A stretch of DNA of 64,000 bases from Microbacterium sp. SORGH_AS_0888 (GCF_030818905.1 NZ_JAUTAZ010000001.1:558001-622000), one strand, 5' to 3'. Numbered from the stretch's first letter, positions 34,971 through 44,246 are shown. The notes: generated from the letters alone by a model not told the origin. Translations and numbers: made by a program.

Positions 34971-36068
34971 GTGAGCGAGACGACGGCACGCGAGCCATCG
35001 GCGCGGGACCGACGACGCTGGGCGCGCTACCTCGTCGACGAGCGCGCCGAGGCCGCGGTCTACCGGCACCTCGCGGCGCGACGCGAGGGCGAGGAGCGGG
35101 AGATCCTGCTGGCGCTCGCGGAGGCGGAACGGCGCCACGAGCAGCACTGGCTGGATCTGCTCGGCACCGAGCCGGCGACGCTGCCGCGCGCGTCGACCTC
35201 GACACGGCTCCTGGGCTGGATGGCGAGGCGCTTCGGCTCGATCTTCGTCCTGGCGCTCGCGCAGAACGCCGAGGGGCGCTCGCCCTACGACGACGATCCG
35301 TTCGCGACACCCGCGATGCGGGCCGACGAGAAGATCCATCGCGAGGTCGTGCGCGGCCTCGCGGCCCGCGGACGACGGCGGCTGTCGGGCACCTTCCGTG
35401 CGGCGGTCTTCGGCGCGAACGACGGCCTCGTCTCCAACCTGGCGCTCGTGATGGGCATCGGCGCGACCGGCGTCGGCGCGCAGTTCGTGCTCTTCAGCGG
35501 CGTGGCGGGGCTGCTCGCCGGGGCGCTCTCGATGGGAGCGGGCGAGTTCGTGTCGGTGCGGTCGCAGCGCGAGCTGCTGGAGGCGACCGAGCCGAGCAAC
35601 TACGCGGACGAGGTGCTGCCGGACCTGGACATCGACGCGAACGAGCTCGCGCTCGTCTATCGCACCCGCGGGATGTCGCCGGAGGACGCCCTCGCGCGGG
35701 CGCGCACCGTCGTCGAGACGGCGCGTGCCGCGGACCGCTCGCTGCCCTACCGACGCCCCGACGAGGAGGCGCCCTCCGAGCACGAGGTCGTCGGCGGGGC
35801 GTTCGCCGCGGCATCCTCGAGCTTCCTGTTCTTCGCGTCCGGCGCGATCATCCCCGTGCTGCCGTGGATCTTCGGCCTCTCCGGCTGGGTCGCCGTCGTC
35901 GTCGCCCTGGCCCTCGTCGGCATCGCCCTGATGAGCACCGGCGCCATGGTCGGGCTCCTCTCGGGCGGGCCTCCGCTGCGCCGCGCCGTCCGTCAGCTCG
36001 CGATCGGGTTCGGCGCGGCCGCCGTCACCTATGTGCTCGGCCTCGTGTTCGGGGTGTCCGCCGGCTGA
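34971..36068 (+). CDS. Ferritin-like domain fused to a VIT1/CCC1 transporter
   Basis: The 365-residue protein has an N-terminal cytosolic region with a rubrerythrin/ferritin-like pattern (E27, then EAERRHEQHW at 51-60). It continues into a VIT1/CCC1 membrane domain with FGANDGLVSNLALVMGIG and SMGAGEFVSVRSQRE and about five helices. CCC1 domains export Fe(II) or Mn(II), and the fused ferritin-like domain could sense or oxidise iron, as in MbfA-type exporters. The start is GTG 34971, chosen for its strong ribosome-binding site. No iron box was found upstream. Confidence 0.9.
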   Translation: MSETTAREPSARDRRRWARYLVDERAEAAVYRHLAARREGEEREILLALAEAERRHEQHWLDLLGTEPATLPRASTSTRLLGWMARRFGSIFVLALAQNAEGRSPYDDDPFATPAMRADEKIHREVVRGLAARGRRRLSGTFRAAVFGANDGLVSNLALVMGIGATGVGAQFVLFSGVAGLLAGALSMGAGEFVSVRSQRELLEATEPSNYADEVLPDLDIDANELALVYRTRGMSPEDALARARTVVETARAADRSLPYRRPDEEAPSEHEVVGGAFAAASSSFLFFASGAIIPVLPWIFGLSGWVAVVVALALVGIALMSTGAMVGLLSGGPPLRRAVRQLAIGFGAAAVTYVLGLVFGVSAG

Positions 36069-36108
36069 GATCTGTGGACAGCGAGCGCGCGTCCCTCCGC
36101 AGGCTGGC

Positions 36109-36114
36109 TACCGT
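36109..36114 (+). promoter_or_regulatory. -10 box (TACCGT) for the lipoprotein gene
   Basis: The hexamer is 6 nt before ATG 36121, implying a leaderless transcript. Confidence 0.5.
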
Positions 36115-36120
36115 AACGGC

Positions 36121-36646
36121 ATGAGACGTGCGGTGGTCGGGGCGGCGACGGTGCTCGCCGCCGTGCTGGTGCTCTCGGGCTGCATGCCGGAGCCTGCGCC
36201 CTCACCGACACCGACCGGCTTCGCCGACGAGGATGCGGCCTTCGCCGCCGCCGAGGCGACCTACCGCGCCTATGTCGACGCCCTCAACCGCGTCGACCTG
36301 AGCGACCCCGCGACCTTCGAGGACGTCTATCGCTGGACCACGGGGGAGCTCAATGCGAGCGACCGCAAAGGGCTGTCGGCGTATCACGCCAGGGGGCTCA
36401 ATCTGAACGGAGCGAGCGAGATCCTTACACTCGATCGGCATCAAGCATCGGCCGACTTCAATGCTGTGAGTCTCGATGTGTGCCCTCGATGTAAGTCAGA
36501 TCGAGCTCACCGACCCAAGTGGGCTGTCCCAGGTTTCACCGGACCGCGTAGGCGTGCAGAAGCTCAGAACCGAGTTGGTGCAGGTTGACCCGGGGCTCAT
36601 GAAGATCTCGGCTGTTACTGGCAGAGAAGACGGCCGCAATTGCTAG
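36121..36646 (+). pseudogene. Frame-disrupted lipoprotein
   Basis: The reading frame opens with a lipoprotein signal (LVLSGC, C20) and a domain beginning EDAAFAAAEATYRAYVDALN. After the codon TGC at 36481-36483 the written frame loses sense and stops at 36588. Dropping one C from the run 36483-36485 restores LDVSQIELTDPSGLSQVSP and continues to a TAG at 36644-36646, giving 174 residues. The restored end overlaps the next gene's start, which supports the repaired frame. Similar lipoproteins precede PKD-like secreted proteins in related species. GC falls in the second half, from about 36400. It may be a true pseudogene or a sequence error. Confidence 0.75.
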
Positions 36647-37416
36647 CCGCGCTTCTCGCGACCATGGCGCTGTCCGCATCCGTACCTACGGGAGTTGCGG
36701 CGCCCATGTCGAACTGCAATGACGTTGGGACGTGGACAGCCACCTGCACCCTAGAGAACACCGGGTCGCAGGTCGATGTCGGGGCGACCACGAGCGAACC
36801 CGCAACCGGCGCGGCGTCGGAGTCGGGCGGGGGCAGCACGCGCCCCACGCCGTCCCCGGGCCTCACGGCCCCGGCATGCGTGCCGAGTGCGACCGAGCTC
36901 TGCCGCGGCAACTACACCACCTCGTTCCTGCCGGACGTCACCATGTCGGACCTCGCGTCCTTCCGCCCCGCAGCCCCGACGCTCGTCAGCGAGCCCGACG
37001 GCTTCGGCGTCGCCCGCATGCCCACCAATCTGGTCGCCTCGGGCGCCGCACCCCACACCGCGGCGGGCTCCCTCTTCGGCTACGCCGTCACCGTCCGCTT
37101 CAGCCCCATCGCGTTCCGGTTCGACTACGGCGACGGCACGAGCCGGAGCACAGCCACGCCGGGCGCTTCCTGGAGCGCCCTCGGCGCACCGCAGTTCACC
37201 GCGACCGACACCAGCCACGCCTACCCCGCTCCGGGCGCGTACACCGCGACCGTCACGACGACCTACACGGCGCAGGTGAGCTTCGGCACGGCCTGGCGCG
37301 ACGTGCCCGGAACCCTCGAGCTCACAAGTCCCGCCGCCTCCCTCCGGGTCCTCGAGGCGCGCACCGCGCTCGTCCGCGACACCTGTGACGTGAACCCGAC
37401 CGCGGCCGGCTGCTGA
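36640..37416 (+). CDS. Secreted PKD-like protein
   Basis: The 258-residue protein starts at a TTG with an N-terminal hydrophobic signal (LLAALLATMALSASVPTGVAA) and a Ser/Thr/Gly/Pro linker. A C-terminal domain follows in which FDYGDGTSR and SHAYPAPGAYTATVTTTY are typical of PKD beta-sandwich domains. No LPXTG anchor is visible. The TTG overlaps the repaired end of the preceding lipoprotein gene, so the two probably act together at the surface. The first 100 bases have lower GC than the rest. The exact start is uncertain. Confidence 0.75.
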   Translation: MLAALLATMALSASVPTGVAAPMSNCNDVGTWTATCTLENTGSQVDVGATTSEPATGAASESGGGSTRPTPSPGLTAPACVPSATELCRGNYTTSFLPDVTMSDLASFRPAAPTLVSEPDGFGVARMPTNLVASGAAPHTAAGSLFGYAVTVRFSPIAFRFDYGDGTSRSTATPGASWSALGAPQFTATDTSHAYPAPGAYTATVTTTYTAQVSFGTAWRDVPGTLELTSPAASLRVLEARTALVRDTCDVNPTAAGC

Positions 37417-37474
37417 ACGCACGAGCAGGCCGTAGTGCTGGGGATAGCTCTCCGGCGGCAGAACCCCTTTCCCG

Positions 37475-37480
37475 TAGTGT
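37475..37480 (+). promoter_or_regulatory. -10 box (TAGTGT) for the KAS III-like cassette
   Basis: The hexamer ends 6 nt before ATG 37487. One promoter would serve the three coupled genes. Confidence 0.5.
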
Positions 37481-37486
37481 CGACTC

Positions 37487-38627
37487 ATGGGCTCGACGGC
37501 TGAGGCGTACCTGACCGGTTTCGGCAGCTACCTGCCGGGGGAGCCCGTCGAGAACGACGGCATCGCCGCGCGGCTCGGGGGAGCGGACCCCGTCACGGAC
37601 AGGATCCGTCGTCGCATCCTCGACGCGAACCGCATCCGCCGCCGTCACTACGCGCTCGACGAGCACGGCGAGCCGACCGAGCTGAACGAGGAGCTGGCCG
37701 TCAAGGCGCTGCGGGCAGCGCTCGAGGACCGCGGGATCGCGGCGCAAGACCTGCGGATGCTCGCCTGCGCCACGACGATGGGCGACGTCCTCGTGCCGGG
37801 GTTCGCGTCCATGGTGCACGGGCGCCTCGGCGGCGGCCCGCTGCAGCTGCTCTCGTCCTCGGGCGTGTGCGCAGCGGGTCTCGCGGCGCTCGACGCCGCC
37901 GTGAGCAAGGTCAAGCTCGGCGATCACCCCCGCGCCGCCGTCGTCGGCTCCGAGCTCGCCAGCCGAAGCCTGCGGGAGCGACGTTACGAAGGCATCCGAG
38001 CGGGCATGGACGCCCATTTCCTGCTGGATGCTCTCGGACGGCGCGGGGGCCGTCGTCGTCGAGTTCCAGCCGCATCCCTCCCGCCCCTCGCTGCGGGTCG
38101 ACTGGGTGCGCCACGTCTCGCTCGCGCACGAGCACGACGTCTGCATGCGCGCCGGGATGACCGGGGCGGAGCCGGTCGTCGGCGGCACGTGGCAGGACCT
38201 GCCCGTCGCGGACGCCCGGGAGGCCGGCATGTTCCTGCTGCGACAGGATGTCGGCATGCTCGACGACCTCGCGCACGCCGGCATCGCGCAGTTCGAGGAG
38301 CTCGTCGACATCGGACTGGTCGAGGTCCGTCACGTGGACCACGTCCTCTGCCACTACAGCACCCATGCCTTCCGCGACGTCGCGTTCGATGCCCTGAAGC
38401 GCCGTATCCCGACGCTCGACACCGACCGCTGGTACTCCAACCTGGAGACCCGCGGCAACACCGGGTCGGCGAGCATCTTCATCGCGCTCGAAGAGGCGTG
38501 GCGCACCGGTCGCTTCGCCCCCGGCGAGACGATCCTCCTCGCTGTCCCGGAGTCGGGTCGGTTCTCGTTCGCGTTCGCCCATCTGACCGTCGTCGCCCCA
38601 CCCCCGTCCCGAGGAGAGCTCCCATGA
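37487..38627 (+). pseudogene. KAS III-like beta-ketoacyl synthase, frame-disrupted
   Basis: The first 179 codons and a second frame from 38025 together encode one thiolase-fold ketosynthase of about 380 residues. C128 in LLSSSGVCAAGLAAL is the expected nucleophile. The second frame supplies the His (LCHYSTHAF) and Asn (ETRGNTGSASIF) that complete a Cys-His-Asn triad. The break is within 38021-38027: one base gained, or two lost if the family motif FLRWMLSDGAGA is the reference. Both halves look fully conserved, so this is a recent mutation or an error. The end overlaps the next gene by four bases (ATGA). It is not close enough to FabH to assign fatty acid initiation. Confidence 0.8.
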
Positions 38628-39298
38628 CCGACACCGTCGCCACATCCACGGACCTGTTCGAACGCCTCGCCGACGTCTGGGTCGGGCTCGAGGAAAGACT
38701 CGCCGAGGTGCCCGTGCTCGCGCGCCTCGAGGACGGCACGGTCACCCTCGAGGACTACCGGCTGCTCCTGTTCAACCTGCGTCAGCAGGTCGTCGACGGG
38801 TCGCCGTGGATCTCGCGTGCCGCGTCGAACTTCGACGTCGCGCACTTCGAGCTGCGTTCCGCGGCCATCCGGCACGCCGAGGAGGAGCACCGCGACTACC
38901 TCATGATCGAGCGCGACTACGTCGCGATCGGCGGGACGCTCGAGGAGCTGCGCGCAGGGCGCAAGAACGTCGGGTCCGAGGCGCTCTCGGGCTACATGTT
39001 CCACTACGCCGGCCGGCCGAACCCCGTGGGGCTGCTGGGCGCGATGTTCATCATCGAGGGGCTCGGTGCGCGGCGCGCCGCCGGGTGGGCGGCACGGTTC
39101 CAGGAGGTCCTGGGGCTCGCCGACAACCAGGTGCACTTCCTTCGCTACCACCAGGATGCGGACGCCCAGCACACGGGCGGTCTCGAGGCGATCCTCACCT
39201 CGGGCATCGTCGGCGACGACGACGCGGACGAGATCGTGCGCTGCGCCGAGGTCGTCGCCCGGCTCTACGCCCTCCAGCTCGAGGAGATCGACCGCTGA
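38624..39298 (+). CDS. Haem-oxygenase-like diiron (iron-containing redox enzyme) protein
   Basis: The 224-residue all-helical protein resembles the TenA/haem-oxygenase-like diiron oxidase group, which includes UndA. Candidate iron ligands lie in IRHAEEEHRDY (H84, E88, H89), FIIEG (E145) and the C-terminal HFLRYHQDADAQH (H171, H176, D180, H183). Known members oxidise fatty acids or amino acids, sometimes cleaving C-C bonds. The ATG overlaps the KAS stop, and its stop overlaps the next ATG (TGATG), so the three products are made together. Substrate is unknown. Confidence 0.8.
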   Translation: MTDTVATSTDLFERLADVWVGLEERLAEVPVLARLEDGTVTLEDYRLLLFNLRQQVVDGSPWISRAASNFDVAHFELRSAAIRHAEEEHRDYLMIERDYVAIGGTLEELRAGRKNVGSEALSGYMFHYAGRPNPVGLLGAMFIIEGLGARRAAGWAARFQEVLGLADNQVHFLRYHQDADAQHTGGLEAILTSGIVGDDDADEIVRCAEVVARLYALQLEEIDR

Positions 39299-40149
39299 TG
39301 GCCGAGTTCGTCCGCTCCGATCCGAGCATGTGGGAGGCGGTCTACGCCGATCCGTCCGTGCCGCTGGACCGCGCGCTGGTGCGCCGCATCATCGACGATC
39401 AACGGCGGCCGTCGCGCCGATGGCTGTATCCGATCGCACGCATCGTGTCGCGTGTGCTGGTCGGCGCCGTCTCCGTGGTCAAACGCGTTCTTCCGTTCCG
39501 GTGGATGCCCCTGCGCACGATGGACGCGCTGTGCGTCTGGTTCCTCCGGCGCTACGTGTCGCCGGACGCGGTCGAGCTGCTGATCCGTCACTTCGTCGTC
39601 GAGACGAACCTCGTCAACTTCATCATCCGCAACACCGACGCCGACATCCCGCCGGTGACGCTTCGGCCCGAGACACTCGCAGGGCTCGGCGACTCCGCCG
39701 TCGTGGAGCACGACGTCAACGTGTACGACGTGCTCATCGCCCTCGACGGGGTGCCGCTCGTGCGACCGGACACGCTCGACGTCGCGCAGCTCGACATCCC
39801 CCCGCTCGACGCCGAGCGCTGGCGTCGCCGCCGCGTGCGGCTCGACATCCAGACCGCGCTCTGCCTCATGAACATCCCGTTCTCGATGGCGCTGACCGTG
39901 GAGGAGTACCGTCGCGCGGTGCACTCCATGCGCTTCGACGACTCGTTCCTCGAGATCCTGTCGCTGCTGACCGGCGACGACACGTTCCGGCACTGGAAGC
40001 TGGCGGGGATGAGCCTGTGGATGGACTCGAACGTGGACGTCCCGCGCATGGTCTATCGGCACGCGCTCGTGTGCGAGTACGCCCATGCGCAGCTCGTGAA
40101 GCTCGCCGGCGGCCGCTACCCGCGCGACACGCCCGAAGACTTCGACTGA
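39298..40149 (+). CDS. Conserved protein of unknown function in the KAS/diiron cassette
   Basis: I do not recognise this 283-residue protein. It has no signal peptide. One hydrophobic stretch (IARIVSRVLVGAVSVVKRVLPF, about residues 40-61) could bind a membrane. Possible functional blocks are LIRHFVVETNLVNFIIRN, VEHDVNVYDVLIALDG and YRHALVCEYAHAQLVKL, which contain conserved-looking His and Glu residues. It is translationally coupled to the diiron protein and followed by a terminator, so it is the last gene of the cassette. Confidence 0.75.
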   Translation: MAEFVRSDPSMWEAVYADPSVPLDRALVRRIIDDQRRPSRRWLYPIARIVSRVLVGAVSVVKRVLPFRWMPLRTMDALCVWFLRRYVSPDAVELLIRHFVVETNLVNFIIRNTDADIPPVTLRPETLAGLGDSAVVEHDVNVYDVLIALDGVPLVRPDTLDVAQLDIPPLDAERWRRRRVRLDIQTALCLMNIPFSMALTVEEYRRAVHSMRFDDSFLEILSLLTGDDTFRHWKLAGMSLWMDSNVDVPRMVYRHALVCEYAHAQLVKLAGGRYPRDTPEDFD

Positions 40150-40167
40150 ATCGGCTCGCGGCATGAC

Positions 40168-40201
40168 GAAGGCCCCGGTCATCGATCTGACCGGGGCCTT
40201 C
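40168..40201. terminator. Terminator after the cassette, also facing tRNA-Leu
   Basis: Perfect 14-bp arms at 40168-40181 and 40188-40201 enclose a TCGATC loop. It ends 19 nt after the cassette and 10 nt from the 3' end of the convergent tRNA. Confidence 0.88.
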
Positions 40202-40210
40202 TGTCACACG

Positions 40211-40295
40211 TGCGCGAGGGGGGACTTGAACCCCCACGCCCTATACGGGCACTAGCACCTCAAGCTAGCGCGTCTACCTATTCCGCCACCCGCGC
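40211..40295 (-). tRNA. tRNA-Leu (anticodon GAG)
   Basis: The 85-nt minus-strand sequence folds as a class II tRNA: acceptor GCGCGGG pairs with CTCGCGC, the anticodon stem CTAGC/GCTAG holds the loop TTGAGGT with anticodon GAG (40261-40259). A long variable arm and a T-arm with GGTTCAAGTCC follow. CCA is not encoded. tRNA genes are frequent integration sites, but no integrase or direct repeat is visible beside this one. Confidence 0.96.
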
Positions 40296-40390
40296 GTGTC
40301 TTTCTCGGTTCTGCAACCGAGGATCGAGCCTAGCACGTCCGAGAGCCCCCTCCGAACGCCGACGGAAACGTCGGCGTCACGTGCACCCGG

Positions 40391-40396
40391 TAGCCT
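40391..40396 (+). promoter_or_regulatory. -10 box (TAGCCT) for the M20 peptidase gene
   Basis: The hexamer ends 7 nt before ATG 40404, implying a leaderless transcript. Confidence 0.5.
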
Positions 40397-40403
40397 GATC
40401 CGC

Positions 40404-41717
40404 ATGACCGGACCCGCCTCCTCGGGCGATACCGACCTGCCCGAGGTCGTTCGCATCGCCCGCGACCTCATCCGGTTCGACACGAGCAACTTCGGCGGCG
40501 GCCGCGCTCATGGCGAACGTGAGGCGGCCGAGTACGTCGGCGCCTACCTGGAGGGCCTCGGGTTGGATGTCGCCTACTACGAGCCGCGGGATCGACGCAC
40601 GAACGTCTGCGCGCGGGTGCCGGGGCGCGACCGCGCGAAGCCGGCGCTCGTCGTGCACGGCCATCTCGACGTGGTGCCCGCGATCGCGGAGGACTGGACC
40701 GAGGACCCCTTCGCCGGAGTGATCCGGGACGGCATGCTGTGGGGGCGGGGCGCGGTCGACATGAAGGACATGGACGCCATGATCCTCACGTCGCTCGCCG
40801 ACATCCTGCGTGCGGGAGACCAGCCCGAGCGCGACCTCGTCGTGACGTTCTTCGCCGACGAGGAGAACGGGGGAGTGGAGGGCTCGGCGCTCGTCGTCCG
40901 CGACCGCCCGGAGTGGTTCGCAGGCGCGACCGAGGCGATCAGCGAGGTCGGGGGGTTCTCGATCGACGTCGGCGCGCGACGCGCCTATCTGCTCCAGGTG
41001 GGCGAGAAGGCGCTGCTGTGGCTGCGGCTCGTGGCGCGCGGAGCGGCCGGCCACGGCAGCCGGTACCACCACGACAACGCCGTCACACGGCTCGCCGAGG
41101 CCGTCGCAACCCTCGGCCGGACCGAGTGGCCCATCCGGCTCACCGACACCACCAGGCTCTTCCTGACCGAGCTCGCGCGGCTCTCCGGAGCCGATGTCGC
41201 GGATGCGGACGCCGTCGCCGCCGGCGTGGGGCCGGCCGAGGCCTTCCTCAAGGCCACGCTGCGCACGACGGCCAACCCGACCGGGCTGACGGCGGGCTAC
41301 AAGCACAACGTCATCCCGGACCGCGCGGAAGCCCTCATCGACGTGCGCGTGCTCCCCGGCACCGAGGACGAGGCCCTGGCCGACATCCGCCGGATCGTCG
41401 GAGACGACATCGAGATCGAGACCGTGGTGCGCGACATCGGCATGGAGGTCCCGTTCGAGGGCGACCTCGTCGACGCGATGGTGGCGGCGCTGGGGCGCCA
41501 CGACCCCGGGGTCCCCGTCATCCCCTACCTGCTGGGAGCGGGCACGGACAACAAGGCTCTCGCCCCGCTCGGCATCGCCGGCTACGGCTTCGCACCGTTG
41601 CGTCTGCCGGCGGGTCTGGACTTCACCGGAATGTTCCACGGCGTCGACGAGCGCGTGCCGATCGACTCCCTCCTGTTCGGGCAGCGGGTCCTCACCGACC
41701 TGCTGCGCACCTACTGA
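40404..41717 (+). CDS. M20/M25/M40-family metallopeptidase (DapE2-like)
   Basis: The 437-residue protein has the M20 dizinc site: H87 and D89 in [11 protein letters not shown]119 in [10 protein letters not shown], the E153/E154 pair in ADEENGG and a final histidine in [12 protein letters not shown] dimerisation domain is inserted at about 215-340. It resembles mycobacterial Rv2141c, annotated as a DapE2-like peptidase. The true substrate is unknown. It precedes uppP by 14 nt, as in related genomes. Confidence 0.92.
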   Translation: MTGPASSGDTDLPEVVRIARDLIRFDTSNFGGGRAHGEREAAEYVGAYLEGLGLDVAYYEPRDRRTNVCARVPGRDRAKPALVVHGHLDVVPAIAEDWTEDPFAGVIRDGMLWGRGAVDMKDMDAMILTSLADILRAGDQPERDLVVTFFADEENGGVEGSALVVRDRPEWFAGATEAISEVGGFSIDVGARRAYLLQVGEKALLWLRLVARGAAGHGSRYHHDNAVTRLAEAVATLGRTEWPIRLTDTTRLFLTELARLSGADVADADAVAAGVGPAEAFLKATLRTTANPTGLTAGYKHNVIPDRAEALIDVRVLPGTEDEALADIRRIVGDDIEIETVVRDIGMEVPFEGDLVDAMVAALGRHDPGVPVIPYLLGAGTDNKALAPLGIAGYGFAPLRLPAGLDFTGMFHGVDERVPIDSLLFGQRVLTDLLRTY

Positions 41718-41731
41718 CCCGAAAGGTCCGA

Positions 41732-42589
41732 ATGCACTTCTTCGAGGCGATCTTCCTGGGCCTGGTCCAGGGTCTGACCGAGTTCCTCCCAGTGTCCTCC
41801 AGCGCGCACCTGCGCATCGTGGGGGTCTTCCTCCCCGGGGCGGAGGACCCCGGTGCCGCATTCACCGCCATCACGCAGATCGGGACGGAGGCCGCGGTCA
41901 TCATCTTCTTCTGGCGCGACATCGTCCGGATCATCGGACACTGGTGCCGCTCCCTCGTCGGCCGCGTCCCGCGAGACGACCCGGATGCGCGCATGGGCTG
42001 GCTGATCATCGTCGGCTCCATCCCGATCGTCGTGCTGGGGCTCCTCTTCCAGGACCAGATCGAGACCGTGTTCCGCTCGCTGTGGCTCGTCGCGGGGATG
42101 CTGATCTTCTTCGGCGTGCTCCTGGGCATCGCGGATGCCGTCGGCTCACAGCGCCGCAAGCTCAACGACCTCACGATCGGACATGGGCTGATCTACGGCA
42201 TCGCCCAGTCCTTCGCACTCATCCCCGGTGTGTCCCGTTCGGGCGGCACGATCACGGCGGGGCTGTTCATGGGCTACGAGCGGGCCGCCGCGGCGCGCTA
42301 CGCGTTCCTCCTCGCGATCCCCGCGGTGCTCGGCAGCGGTCTGTACCAGCTGTACAAGTCGATCGCGAAGCCGTGCGTCGCCGGCGCCACGGGCTGCACG
42401 CCCGAGGTGTTCTCGCTCGGCGAGACCGCCCTCGCCACCGTGATCGCGTTCGTCGTGGCCCTCGTGGTGATCAAGTTCTTCATGGGCTGGATCTCGAAGC
42501 ACAGCTTCCTGCCGTTCGTGATCTACCGCGTGGCGCTCGGCGCCGTGCTCCTGGTGCTGCTCAGCACGGGCGTCATCCCCGCCGTCTGA
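41732..42589 (+). CDS. uppP: Undecaprenyl-diphosphate phosphatase
   Basis: UppP (BacA) regenerates undecaprenyl phosphate, the carrier lipid for cell-wall synthesis. The 285-residue membrane protein has the motif [14 protein letters not shown] at 14-27 with catalytic Glu and Ser, and the second motif PGVSRSGGT. About eight membrane helices are expected. GAAAGG precedes the ATG. It is convergent with the PAC2 gene, with only 11 bp between the stops. Confidence 0.97.
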   Translation: MHFFEAIFLGLVQGLTEFLPVSSSAHLRIVGVFLPGAEDPGAAFTAITQIGTEAAVIIFFWRDIVRIIGHWCRSLVGRVPRDDPDARMGWLIIVGSIPIVVLGLLFQDQIETVFRSLWLVAGMLIFFGVLLGIADAVGSQRRKLNDLTIGHGLIYGIAQSFALIPGVSRSGGTITAGLFMGYERAAAARYAFLLAIPAVLGSGLYQLYKSIAKPCVAGATGCTPEVFSLGETALATVIAFVVALVVIKFFMGWISKHSFLPFVIYRVALGAVLLVLLSTGVIPAV

Positions 42590-42600
42590 ACGACGGCGCC

Positions 42601-43464
42601 TCAGCGGCGCGGGTCGTCCCTGCCCGGCTTGGACGGCCCGTCGCCGCGGCGACGAAGGTACTGCTCGAACTCGCGGGCGATCGCATCCCCGGAGGCCTCG
42701 GGGGAGTCCCAGGTGTCGCGCGTGCGCTCGAGGCCGCGGATGTACTCGGTCATCTCCTCGTCGTCGGCCGCCGCCGCGTCGATCGAGGCCTCCCAGGCGG
42801 CCGACTCCGTCGCCAGATCGGCGCGCGGCACCCGAGCGCCCGTGAGGTCCTCCAGCCGATCGAGCAGGGCGAGCGTCGCCTTCGGCGACGGGGTGTGCCC
42901 GGCGACGTAGTGCGGCACGCTCGCCCAGAGCGTCGCGCTCGGGATCCCGACCTCCTCCGCCTTCTGGGCGAGGACAGAGAGGATGCCGACGGGCCCCTCG
43001 TACGTCGAGCGCTCCAGCTCGAGCGCGACGCGAAGGCCTTCGTTGTCGCTTCCCGCGAAGACCGAGATCGGCCGCGTGTGGGGGACGTCGGACATCATCG
43101 AGCCGAGACCGACGAAGCCCGTGATGTCCTCGCGGAGCGCGACGTCGATGAGCTCCGCCGCGAACGCCTGCCAGGCGCGGGCGGGCTCGACGCCCGTGAG
43201 CAGCCACAGCTGGGGGCCGCGGGTCGGGTGGGCGGGCCTCAGGATGGTCGCCTCCGGCCAGGTCAGGACACGGCGGCCGTCGACATCCAGCGATGCCTGC
43301 GGGCGGGTGTACTGGTAGTCGAAGTAGAGCTCCGGGTCCACCGCATGGACCTTCTCGTACTCGCCCTGCGACGTCAGCAACGACACCGCGGCGGATGCGG
43401 CTTCCCCGGCGTCGTTCCAGCCGTCGAAAGCGGCCACCAGAATCCGACGACCGAGTGCGTCCAC
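42601..43464 (-). CDS. PAC2-family protein
   Basis: The 287-residue protein belongs to the PAC2 family, named for eukaryotic proteasome assembly chaperones and found as Rv2125 in mycobacteria. It starts VDALGRRILVAAFDGWNDAGEAAS and contains GVEPARAWQAFAAELIDVA. The start is GTG 43464, with AGAGGA upstream; the frame extends to 43617 without support. The proteasome genes themselves are absent from this locus, so any role here must be independent of a proteasome. Confidence 0.9.
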   Translation of the reverse strand: MDALGRRILVAAFDGWNDAGEAASAAVSLLTSQGEYEKVHAVDPELYFDYQYTRPQASLDVDGRRVLTWPEATILRPAHPTRGPQLWLLTGVEPARAWQAFAAELIDVALREDITGFVGLGSMMSDVPHTRPISVFAGSDNEGLRVALELERSTYEGPVGILSVLAQKAEEVGIPSATLWASVPHYVAGHTPSPKATLALLDRLEDLTGARVPRADLATESAAWEASIDAAAADDEEMTEYIRGLERTRDTWDSPEASGDAIAREFEQYLRRRGDGPSKPGRDDPRR

Positions 43465-43502
43465 GCGTTCCTCTCCCTGGTCCGACCGGACCGATTCCCT
43501 CA

Positions 43503-43508
43503 AGGATA
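43503..43508 (-). promoter_or_regulatory. Candidate -10 box (TATCCT) for the PAC2 gene
   Basis: The minus-strand hexamer lies 38 nt before the GTG and gives a leader of about 32 nt. Confidence 0.4.
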
Positions 43509-43546
43509 GGCCGTCGTCCCGCGACGGGGCCCGCGACGGCGCTCGG

Positions 43547-43552
43547 TACGAT
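43547..43552 (+). promoter_or_regulatory. -10 box (TACGAT) for the HAD gene
   Basis: The hexamer ends 6 nt before ATG 43559, implying a leaderless transcript. Confidence 0.5.
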
Positions 43553-43558
43553 GGCGGG

Positions 43559-44246
43559 ATGCCCTTCGCGCTTCCCGCCGCCGTCCTCTGGGACATGGAC
43601 GGCACACTCGTCGACACGGAGCCCTACTGGATGGCCGCGGAGATCCCGCTCGTCGAGTCTTTCGGCGGGGTCTGGACGCATGAGCAGGCGCTGGCCCTCG
43701 TGGGCCTCGGACTGGAGGACGCGGCGCGTCTGCTCCAGGACGCGGGCGTGCAGCTGCCCGTGCACGAGATCGTCGATCGGCTCACCGCACGGGTCATGGA
43801 GCAGTTCCGCACGAAGGGCGTGCCGTTCCGGCCGGGCGCGCGTGAGCTGCTCGCCGACCTCCGCGCCGCCGGCGTGCGGACGGGACTCGTGACCATGTCG
43901 CTGCGACGCATGGCCGAGACCGTGGTCGAGCTGATCGACTTCCCGGCCTTCGACGTCATCGTCGCCGGCGACGACGCCACCCGGGCCCAAGCCGTTCCCC
44001 GACCCGTATCTGGAGGCGTGCACGGAGCTCGGCGTCGACATCGCCGACACCGTCGCGATCGAGGACTCGCCCAACGGGCTGCGTTCGGCCGTCGCCGCAG
44101 GCGGCGTCGCGCTCGGCGTGCCGCTGATGGTGTCGCTCACCGGCGTGGGGGCCCACGAGCTGTGGCCGACGCTCGACGGCCGCACCGCCCAAGACATCGC
44201 CCGACTGCACGCCGCGCATGCGCGGCGGCCGAGACAGGACACCTGA
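43559..44246 (+). pseudogene. HAD-superfamily hydrolase, frame-disrupted
   Basis: The frame starts with the HAD motif WDMDGTLVDTE (D12, D14) and runs through a cap domain to GDDATR at about 142. It then loses sense. Dropping one G from the run 43983-43985 gives PKPFPDPYLEACTELG and IEDSPNGLRSAVAAG, the expected third and fourth HAD motifs, and a stop at 44244-44246. The repaired protein has 228 residues and its TGA overlaps the trmI ATG. The conserved block order supports an intact gene in nature. Members of this group dephosphorylate small sugars or nucleotides. Confidence 0.85.

Noticed and set aside
40150..40300. tRNA-Leu as an integration site
   Set aside because: No integrase, attachment repeat or phage gene is present on either side, and the downstream genes are conserved core genes.
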